This document shows, piece by piece, positions 26,341 through 33,006 of a stretch of DNA of 33,006 nucleotides (its first letter is position 1; each line of letters opens with the position of its first letter). A program made the translations under genes and the position numbers. The notes below the pieces were generated by a model. The model worked only from the letters and a program-made list of their open reading frames with translations. It made no database searches and was not told the DNA's origin. This stretch comes from Candidatus Martarchaeota archaeon (lineage in GTDB: Archaea > Micrarchaeota > Micrarchaeia > Micrarchaeales > Micrarchaeaceae). The stretch lies in assembly GCA_023473395.1 (NCBI GenBank), contig JAMCYO010000034.1:1-33006 (forward strand), read 5' to 3'.

Positions 26341-27213
26341 ATGGCGAACGAAATAAACTTCATGGATTTGACTGTTTTGAAAAGAATAAAGCCGGACACG
26401 ACTGTAGAGAAATTCGGTGCTTTGATAAATTCCTCTTTCTTTGATGCATCCAATGCCTTGGGTACCTTAAAAATAAAAGGCCTTGTGGATTTTACCACAT
26501 ACGTCCCAGGCCAAAACGCAATTACTGTCACAGAAATGGGAAAAAAGCTAATAGAAGAAGCGGATACCAAGGAGAAAATGCCATTCGACCAACTGGATTT
26601 TGCCATACTGACCCAATTGTCAACTGGCAAAAGGAATTTGGCCGATTTGAGCACAGCAGTAAACATAAGCCCAAAGGATCTTGGGATGCACCTGTATAAG
26701 CTAAGCGAACAACAATACATTTCTGCCGATATAAGGAACGGTTCTTTGGACATGTCGCTCACGGAAAAAGGTTTCATGCAGGCAAAGGCAGGCATGCCGC
26801 AGCAGGTCTCCCAGCCTGCGCAAACAGCGCAGGCGCCAAGGCCGCAGCCGCAACAAAACCCGCAATCCGGCGCGCAGAATCAGCAACCTCAACATCTGCA
26901 GAGTGTGCCACAAGCAGTTCCGCCCCAACAGGCAAAACCTATGCAGCCCCAGCCATTGCAACCGCAACAGGCACAACAGCAGGCCCCCGCCCTAACCCAG
27001 GGTGCACAGCAGCCAGCCCAAGCCTCGCAGCCTATGTCCTCCCAACCGCAACAGCAGACGCATCCCCCGGAGGACAAGGAACTTGCAGAAATGCAAAAAC
27101 AGCTTTCATCCACATCAACTAAAAAAACAGGCTCAAAGAGCGTTTACCTGATAGGCATAATCGTAGTGATAATCATAATATTGATAGCGCTATTCGCAAA
27201 GGGCGTATTATAA
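26341..27213 (+). CDS. Winged-helix-like protein with Pro/Gln-rich linker and C-terminal TM anchor
   Basis: N-terminal ~140 aa with two wHTH-like segments (FMDLTVLKRIKP...VTEMGKKLIEEA and DQLDFAILTQLSTGKRNLADLSTAVNISPKDLGMHLYKLSEQQYISADI), ~120-aa P/Q-rich stretch, terminal VYLIGIIVVIIIILIALFAKGVL. Confidence 0.75.
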   Translation: MANEINFMDLTVLKRIKPDTTVEKFGALINSSFFDASNALGTLKIKGLVDFTTYVPGQNAITVTEMGKKLIEEADTKEKMPFDQLDFAILTQLSTGKRNLADLSTAVNISPKDLGMHLYKLSEQQYISADIRNGSLDMSLTEKGFMQAKAGMPQQVSQPAQTAQAPRPQPQQNPQSGAQNQQPQHLQSVPQAVPPQQAKPMQPQPLQPQQAQQQAPALTQGAQQPAQASQPMSSQPQQQTHPPEDKELAEMQKQLSSTSTKKTGSKSVYLIGIIVVIIIILIALFAKGVL

Positions 27214-27231
27214 TAACAATAGGTAGTTGAC

Positions 27232-27855
27232 ATGGGTTCGCTAATGGATTATATGGAAGCATACGCACTGCTAAACAAATATGGGATAAAAGCATTAAGG
27301 GCAAGCTATGTTTCGAGCGCGTCTGAAGCGATTAAATTTTCAAACGGAAAGAAAATAGTAATGAAACTGATTTCGGACAAGGCGCTCCACAAATCGAAAA
27401 GCGGCTTGGTAAAGCTTAATCTGTCGTCCGAAAGCGAGATTGCATCGGCTTATAACGCGCTCGCAAAGCTCGGCGAGAATCTTAAGCCATACAAGATTCT
27501 AGTGCAGGAACAGGTGTCAAACGGTACTGAAATAATTGTCGGTGGCAATACTGATGTTCAGTTCGGGAAGCTGATACTCCTGGGGCTCGGTGGCATATAC
27601 GTCGAGGTATTCAAGGACGTATCCATAAGGGTATGCCCGATAACCGAATACGACGCGTCTGAAATGATAAACACCCTCAAATCCAAGCAGATAATGCTCC
27701 AAGACCCTAGGAACGAAAAGATAGTCAAGGGGCTGCTGCTTAAGGTATCGGAACTGCTCACCAAAAATCCTGAAGTACAGGAGCTTGATCTAAATCCAAT
27801 AATCCTGCATGATGGTACATACGATGCGGTAGACTTGAGGCTTATGAAGGGTTGA
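27232..27855 (+). CDS. Acetyl/acyl-CoA synthetase (ADP-forming) beta subunit (ATP-grasp)
   Basis: LLNKYGIKALRASYVSSASEA...ILVQEQVSNGTEIIVGGNTDVQFGKLILLGLGGIYVEVFKDVSIRVCPI...VQELDLNPIIL. Confidence 0.92.
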   Translation: MGSLMDYMEAYALLNKYGIKALRASYVSSASEAIKFSNGKKIVMKLISDKALHKSKSGLVKLNLSSESEIASAYNALAKLGENLKPYKILVQEQVSNGTEIIVGGNTDVQFGKLILLGLGGIYVEVFKDVSIRVCPITEYDASEMINTLKSKQIMLQDPRNEKIVKGLLLKVSELLTKNPEVQELDLNPIILHDGTYDAVDLRLMKG

Positions 27856-27859
27856 TTAA

Positions 27860-29260
27860 ATGGCTGGAAAATACTATAACCTAGACAACATGCTAAAACC
27901 AAAAAGCGTCGCGATAATAGGCGCTTCGCAAAGCCCTGAAAAAGTGGGCCATATAATAATGCAAAATTACCTCAACGTTGGCTACAGCGGCGAGATCTAT
28001 CCTGTTAACGTATCCTCAACCGGGACTATTTTGGGGAAGAAATCGTACAAAAGCGTATTGGACGTGAAAAAGCCCATAGACCTCGCAGTAATAGCTATAC
28101 CTGCAAAATTTGTTGCGGATGCGCTTGAGGAATGCGGAAAGGCTAAGGTAAAGAGCGTTATAATAGTGAGCAGCGGTTTTTCCGAAGTAGGAGACAGCGA
28201 ACTCCAGGAGAAGCTTGTTTCCATAGCCAAAAAATATTCGTTGCCTGTGCTTGGACCAAACTGCCTGGGCGTAATGGACCTGCGTTCCAGGGTGGATACG
28301 ATGTTCCTTCCGACTTTCAAAATTGACAAACCCAGCATAGGCGGCGTCAGCTTCGCTTCCCAAAGCGGTGCGGTTGGCAGCACGGTGCTGGATTTGATAT
28401 CGCATGAAAATTTCGGCCTTTCAAAATTCATATCGTACGGAAACGCAGCGGTAATAGACGAAGCCGACATACTTAACTACCTCGGCCATGACCCGGACAC
28501 GAAGGTGATAATATTTTACATTGAAGGCGTAAAGAGGGGCAAAGAATTCATAGAGGTCGCGAGGGAAGTGACGAAGCTCAAGCCAGTCATAATAATAAAA
28601 GGCGGGATAACCCCTGCTGGTTCCAGCGCAGCGCATTCGCACACTGCATCGCTTGCCGGCAGCTACCAGGCGTACGAAGCCGTATTCGAGCAGTTCGGCT
28701 TCATACAAGCAAAAAGCCTCGACGAAATGCTGTATTACGCAAAGATATTCGAGGCGCAGCCGCTAACCACAAAGAAGCGCGTGGCTGTAATAACTAACGG
28801 CGGAGGGGTCGGCGTTCTGGCTGCGGACTCGCTTTACCTTAATGGCCTGGAGATGGCAACGCTTTCCAAGGAATCAGAGAAAATACTTAGGAAAGCAATG
28901 CCTCCCATAGTAAACATGTCGATGCCGATGGACATGGCCGGCGACGCCGATGACAAAAGGTTCGGCACTGCCATAGACGTGTTTTCAAAGGATCCGAATG
29001 TCGACGCTCTCATGATAATAAGCCTTTTCCAGACTCCGGGAGCAGATTCGAGGGTGGCATCAACCATAATAAAATACGGAACTGAGAGCGAAAAACCTAT
29101 TGTCGTCGTAAGCCCTGGCGGCAACTACGCCGAGGTACACAACAACATGATGGAGAGTTCGGGAGTTCCGGTATATCCGTCCCCGGAAGATGCGTCGAAG
29201 GCTCTCGCAGCGCTGATAAAGTATTCGGAATACAGGGAGAGGCACTCAAAAAGCGGATAA
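27860..29260 (+). CDS. Acetyl/acyl-CoA synthetase (ADP-forming) alpha subunit
   Basis: MLKPKSVAIIGASQSPEKVGHIIMQNYLNVGYSGEIYPVN; VLGPNCLGVMD; SFASQSGAVGSTVLD; SHTASLAGSYQAYEAVFEQFGFIQA. Confidence 0.95.
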   Translation: MAGKYYNLDNMLKPKSVAIIGASQSPEKVGHIIMQNYLNVGYSGEIYPVNVSSTGTILGKKSYKSVLDVKKPIDLAVIAIPAKFVADALEECGKAKVKSVIIVSSGFSEVGDSELQEKLVSIAKKYSLPVLGPNCLGVMDLRSRVDTMFLPTFKIDKPSIGGVSFASQSGAVGSTVLDLISHENFGLSKFISYGNAAVIDEADILNYLGHDPDTKVIIFYIEGVKRGKEFIEVAREVTKLKPVIIIKGGITPAGSSAAHSHTASLAGSYQAYEAVFEQFGFIQAKSLDEMLYYAKIFEAQPLTTKKRVAVITNGGGVGVLAADSLYLNGLEMATLSKESEKILRKAMPPIVNMSMPMDMAGDADDKRFGTAIDVFSKDPNVDALMIISLFQTPGADSRVASTIIKYGTESEKPIVVVSPGGNYAEVHNNMMESSGVPVYPSPEDASKALAALIKYSEYRERHSKSG

Positions 29261-29344
29261 CGAAAAACCTTGCAGATAAGCGGCCGTCCAACTCCAAAGC
29301 AATGCTTAATAAAAGGTAATGAGATTGCTGATACGGGTCTTAAA

Positions 29345-30715
29345 ATGCCTAAGGTAAAAATATCATCAAAAGCAAAAAATGTGATTGAAAAGGATAAAAA
29401 ATTCATAGTAACAACCACCAGGGAAAGCTATCCTTTCGTCGCGGAAAGCGGCGACGGAGACTTTACCTACGATATAGATGGAAACAGGTTCATAGACTTC
29501 TCAAGCTTCATATCGGTATACAATTTCGGCGTAAACGCCAATGCAAAAGTGCGCACTGCAATAAAAAACCAAGTAGATAAGCTGATGCATTCCGCATTTA
29601 CTGACTACTACGCAGAGCTCCCCGTAAAGTTCGCGGAGGAGTTCACCTCTTTGTTTCCCAAGCAGTACGGCAAGCTTTTCTTTTCCAACTCCGGGACGGA
29701 AGCGAATGAAGCGGCGATAAAATTTTCCAAAGTAATAACAAAGCGCAATAACATAATGGCTTTTTACAACTCCTTCCATGGCAGGACAAACGGGTCGCTT
29801 TCTTTGACGTCCTCAAAGCTGGTACAAAGGGAACATATGGGCCCTTTTGTTAACACAACGCATGTACTATACCCGTATTGCTACAGGTGCCCGCTGCACC
29901 AGAGCTACCCTGATTGCGGCTTTGCATGCATAGATTACATAAAGGATTACCCACTAAGCAAAGAGGTTTCAGGCCACGAAGTCGCGGCATTCGTTGCAGA
30001 GCCAATACAAGGGGAAGGCGGCTATGTCGTGCCGCCAAAAGACTACTTCAAAGAGCTCAAGTCCCTTACCGACAGCTATGGCATGCTTTTTGTTTCGGAC
30101 GAGGTACAAGCTGGATACTTCAGGGCGGGCAAACCTGCGGCCCTGGACAATTTCGGGGTCCATGCCGACATATACACATTTGCTAAATCGGTCGGAGCAG
30201 GTCTTCCGTTGGGGATAACGATGCTCAAGCGTTCGCTTCCTGACATACCTGCAGGGGCGCACGCAACCACATTCGGAGGCAACCTTGCCGTAATGGCGGG
30301 AGCCTACGCTCTTGCAAAACACATAAAGGGCAATATGCATTCCATAGAAGAGCAGGTGCATTCGAAGGGCCGCATGATAAAATCAAGGCTCGAGAAGATG
30401 AAGGAGCATTACGAGCTCATAGGCGACGTGAGGGGTCTCGGCATGATGCTTGCCATAGAACTCGTAAAGGACAGGAAAACCAAGGTTCCTGCAATAGAGG
30501 AACGCGACAGCATAATGGAAAAGTGCTTCTACGACGGGCTCTTGATGCTTCCAGCCGGCACTTCCACAATAAGGATAATACCTCCGCTAACCATGTCCGT
30601 AAGGAACATAGAGGCCGGCCTGGACATACTCGAGCGCGCAGTAGCGGAAACCGACAGGGCGATGCACTCCGCCAGTGCTCCAAAAAGCCGAGAGAACCCA
30701 AGGAGAGCGCATTAG
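29345..30715 (+). CDS. Class III PLP-dependent aminotransferase (4-aminobutyrate/acetylornithine type)
   Basis: FSNSGTEANEAAIKFSK, FHGRTNGSLSLTSSK, EPIQGEGGYVVPP, FVSDEVQAGYFRAGK, TFAKSVGAGLPLG. Start MPKVKISSKAKN preferred over the track start at 29270. Confidence 0.92.
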   Translation: MPKVKISSKAKNVIEKDKKFIVTTTRESYPFVAESGDGDFTYDIDGNRFIDFSSFISVYNFGVNANAKVRTAIKNQVDKLMHSAFTDYYAELPVKFAEEFTSLFPKQYGKLFFSNSGTEANEAAIKFSKVITKRNNIMAFYNSFHGRTNGSLSLTSSKLVQREHMGPFVNTTHVLYPYCYRCPLHQSYPDCGFACIDYIKDYPLSKEVSGHEVAAFVAEPIQGEGGYVVPPKDYFKELKSLTDSYGMLFVSDEVQAGYFRAGKPAALDNFGVHADIYTFAKSVGAGLPLGITMLKRSLPDIPAGAHATTFGGNLAVMAGAYALAKHIKGNMHSIEEQVHSKGRMIKSRLEKMKEHYELIGDVRGLGMMLAIELVKDRKTKVPAIEERDSIMEKCFYDGLLMLPAGTSTIRIIPPLTMSVRNIEAGLDILERAVAETDRAMHSASAPKSRENPRRAH

Positions 30716-30864
30716 CAAAAGGTATAAAAACACAAATAACAAAAACTATTTATAATAATTAGGGCAAAAATGAGTGCTGAAGCCTTATTTGGTAGTGCCG
30801 CAAGGGCGCCAAATGCCTGATATTGTATCTAGATAAGCTAAAATGTATACTCAAAGATGATTTA

Positions 30865-31290
30865 ATGGCAAACGTATATGACGTTGACGCATCCGAACTC
30901 GTAAAGCTCGCTGCAGAAAAGCTCAAGGGAAAGGTAAAGAAGCCCGAGTACATAAACTACGTGAAAAGCGGAGCATCGAAGGAAAGGGTGCCAGAGGATC
31001 CTGATTTCTGGTACATGAGGACTGCCTCGATACTAAGGCAGATATACCTGAACGGACCGGTAGGGGTATCTAAGCTCAGGACAAGGTACGGCTCAAGGAA
31101 GGACCACGTCATACACCACCATCACCACATGCCGGCAAGCGGCAGCATAATAAGCGACGCCTTCAAGGAGCTGGAAACGCTCGAATACGTCAAAAAGACG
31201 GATAAAGGCAGGATCATAACCCCGAAGGGGAAATCCTTCATGGACAAGCTAAGCAACGAGCTCAGCGGCCACAATCAGGAAGCAAATTGA
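30865..31290 (+). CDS. rps19e: 30S ribosomal protein S19e
   Basis: MANVYDVDASELVKLAAEKLKGKVKKPEYINYVKSGASKERVPEDPDFWYMRTASILRQIYLNGPVGVSKLRTRYGSRK... Confidence 0.96.
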   Translation: MANVYDVDASELVKLAAEKLKGKVKKPEYINYVKSGASKERVPEDPDFWYMRTASILRQIYLNGPVGVSKLRTRYGSRKDHVIHHHHHMPASGSIISDAFKELETLEYVKKTDKGRIITPKGKSFMDKLSNELSGHNQEAN

Positions 31291-31312
31291 ATTGTTTTTG
31301 CAAGGAATGTAA

Positions 31313-31621
31313 ATGCCGGAAAGCTATGAAGGTTCTGATGACAAGGAGGCAAAGAAGGTCTTGGCGAAGATGTACAAGGACATGCAGCGCGAACAGCAGT
31401 TGAAGTCGCTGCTCAGGCAGCTCATGGAGCCGGAAGCGTACGAGCGCATCATGAACATAAGCGTGTCGAACCACGACCTATACATACAGCTGTCCAACAT
31501 GATTGTGCAACTGGCGCAGTCGAACCAGATATCTGGAAGGATATCAGACGCGCAGCTCGTGTCGCTGCTCAACAGGCTCACGTACAAGCCAGAACCCAAG
31601 ATAGAATTCAAGCACAAATGA
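31313..31621 (+). CDS. DNA-binding protein, PDCD5/TFAR19 family
   Basis: LRQLMEPEAYERIMNISVSNHDLYIQLSNMIVQLAQSNQISGRISDAQLVSLLNRL. Confidence 0.92.
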   Translation: MPESYEGSDDKEAKKVLAKMYKDMQREQQLKSLLRQLMEPEAYERIMNISVSNHDLYIQLSNMIVQLAQSNQISGRISDAQLVSLLNRLTYKPEPKIEFKHK

Positions 31622-31646
31622 AAACTATTATGATTACGGTGTTATA

Positions 31647-31808
31647 ATGTCAAAAAAGAGCAAGATTAAAAAGGAGCGCCTCGGCAAGCAGATAAAGAGG
31701 TCGAGGAGAATACCTGTCCTTGCCATGGTAAGGACGCACAGGAGGATACAGCAAAACCTCTTCTCGAGGAATTGGAGAAGGACTAAACTAAAAATAAAGG
31801 ACGATTGA
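31647..31808 (+). CDS. rpl39e: 50S ribosomal protein L39e, 53 aa
   Basis: Manual translation: MSKKSKIKKERLGKQIKRSRRIPVLAMVRTHRRIQQNLFSRNWRRTKLKIKDD*. Below the ORF track cut-off. Confidence 0.95.
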   Translation: MSKKSKIKKERLGKQIKRSRRIPVLAMVRTHRRIQQNLFSRNWRRTKLKIKDD

Positions 31809-31809
31809 A

Positions 31810-32238
31810 ATGCCTGCAAAACTAATCACGATTAATATAAGGAGGTACCTTGTCACACAGCCAAGGTCAAGGAGGCAAAAGCGCCTCAGCAGCTACGTCA
31901 GGGAAAGGATAGCACATTATACCAAGCTCAAGGAGGAGAACGTAAAATTGGATCTAGAGATGAACAAGGCGCTTGTAAAATTCTATTCGAAGCACATGCT
32001 TCCAATAAAGACTAGCGTAAACGTGGAAAACGGCGTGGCAAAGGCATCTCTCTATTCCGAAAAGAAGCCCGAAGCTCCTGTTGTTCCCAAGGGCAAGGCA
32101 GCTGCAAAGGAACAAAAACAGCAACAGAAGGCTCCGGAAAAGAAACAGGACCAAAAGGCCGCTGAAAAACCTTCCGAAGCCAAAAAGCCGGATCAAAAGC
32201 AAAAGGAGCAAGAACAGAAGCCCAAAAAGGAAGAATGA
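31810..32238 (+). CDS. rpl31e: 50S ribosomal protein L31e with long charged/Gln-rich C-terminal tail
   Basis: INIRRYLVTQPRSRRQKRLSSYVRERIAHYTKLKEENVKLDLEMNKALV; tail KGKAAAKEQKQQQKAPEKKQDQKAAEKPSEAKKPDQKQKEQEQKPKKEE. Confidence 0.94.
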   Translation: MPAKLITINIRRYLVTQPRSRRQKRLSSYVRERIAHYTKLKEENVKLDLEMNKALVKFYSKHMLPIKTSVNVENGVAKASLYSEKKPEAPVVPKGKAAAKEQKQQQKAPEKKQDQKAAEKPSEAKKPDQKQKEQEQKPKKEE

Positions 32239-32270
32239 TCCGGCAAGGTAACCAACCAGAGGTGCTTGCC

Positions 32271-32945
32271 ATGCCCATAATAAAATACTCAATACACGAA
32301 AGCGGATATGTGGGCGCCTTCGGTACTGCTACCGACAACCATATTTTCGTAAGCAGCACTATAAATAAGGCAGGACTGAAGGCGATAGGCTCTGCCCTTG
32401 GGATCGAGTGCACGCCAATCACAGTCGCGCTCTCGTATCTTGTTGGCATATTCTCAAGGGCAAATTCCTACGGGATAGTGTTATCGAACCTCGCAACCGA
32501 AAACGAGATAAAGGCGATAAAGGAAGCGGCACCAGACATAAACGTCGGAATAATAAAAAGCAGCCTAAACGCGATAGGGAACAACATACTCGCCAACGAC
32601 AAGGTAGCGATAATAAACCCGGAATATTCCGCTCAGGATGCAAAAGAGATAAGGGACATACTCGGCGTTGAGGTAGTCAAGTACGACGGCGGCAGCTTCA
32701 AGACAGTCGGTGCAGGCAATATACTCACCAACAAGGGCCTGCTCATCAATAACAGGTGCGACGACGCGGAACAGGCAGAAATGGAAAGGATAACCGGGAT
32801 GGAATCCATAAGGACAACCGCAAACATGGGCTCGCTGAGCATAGGCCTTTCAGTAATAGCCAATTCAAACGGCGCCGTAATAGGCTCCGAGACAACGGGC
32901 TTTGAAATCGCCAGGATAACGGAAGCACTTAAAATAGACGATTAA
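32271..32945 (+). CDS. eif6: Translation initiation factor aIF6
   Basis: YVGAFGTATDNHIFVSST...GIVLSNLATENEIKAIKEA...VVKYDGGSFKTVGAGNILTNKGLLINNRCDDAEQAEMERITG; ATG 32271 fits the family N-terminus. Confidence 0.95.
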   Translation: MPIIKYSIHESGYVGAFGTATDNHIFVSSTINKAGLKAIGSALGIECTPITVALSYLVGIFSRANSYGIVLSNLATENEIKAIKEAAPDINVGIIKSSLNAIGNNILANDKVAIINPEYSAQDAKEIRDILGVEVVKYDGGSFKTVGAGNILTNKGLLINNRCDDAEQAEMERITGMESIRTTANMGSLSIGLSVIANSNGAVIGSETTGFEIARITEALKIDD

Positions 32946-32957
32946 AAAGGTGTAATA

Positions 32958-33006
32958 ATGGAATACATTGTAAGGGGAAAAATAAGGAACAAAAACAGCA
33001 ACAGAA
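32958..33006 (+). CDS. rplX: 50S ribosomal protein LX (L18Ae/L20e), partial at window end
   Basis: MEYIVRGKIRNKNSNR...; follows L39e-L31e-aIF6 as in the common archaeal cluster. Confidence 0.75.
   Translation, partial: MEYIVRGKIRNKNSNR

Noticed and set aside
1-33006. CRISPR arrays, IS elements, prophage, toxin-antitoxin or other defence systems
   Set aside because: No regular repeat-spacer pattern, transposase, integrase or defence domain seen in any plausible frame.

Overview
The window reads as a compact archaeal chromosome segment. It has archaeal/eukaryal-type ribosomal proteins (L30e, S28e, L24e, L7Ae, S19e, L39e, L31e, LX), aEF-2, aIF6, RpoK, deoxyhypusine synthase, PDCD5, FtsZ and TATA-box promoters. 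A DPANN/Micrarchaeota-like origin is an inference I could not test. Main blocks: (i) a minus-strand suf Fe-S operon (sufB-sufD-HTH regulator-sufC-sufS, sufS cut by the window edge); (ii) ALDH, a DUF192 protein, a small basic protein with a duplicated motif, a PAC2 protein, and a tRNA-Leu(UAA) with an insertion in its D-arm; (iii) signal peptidase, SMC and an M50 protease; (iv) a phosphoesterase convergent with rpoK and a geranylgeranyl-reductase-like gene; (v) L30e-S12-S7-EF2, then L7Ae-S28e-L24e; (vi) ftsZ, DHS, UMP kinase and a beta-CASP nuclease; (vii) a winged-helix protein with a Pro/Gln-rich linker and C-terminal TM, then ADP-forming acyl-CoA synthetase and a class III aminotransferase; (viii) S19e-PDCD5-L39e-L31e-aIF6-LX. 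Most notable: two genes (phosphoesterase, UMP kinase) have no ATG/GTG/TTG start upstream of their conserved N-terminus, and both have an ACG exactly where the start is expected. Also notable are an HTH/Cys regulator inside the suf operon with an operator-like direct repeat at the suf promoter, a possible new chromatin-like protein, a tail-anchored wHTH protein, a D-arm tRNA insertion, and structured leaders before L30e and L7Ae. No CRISPR array, IS element or prophage was seen.
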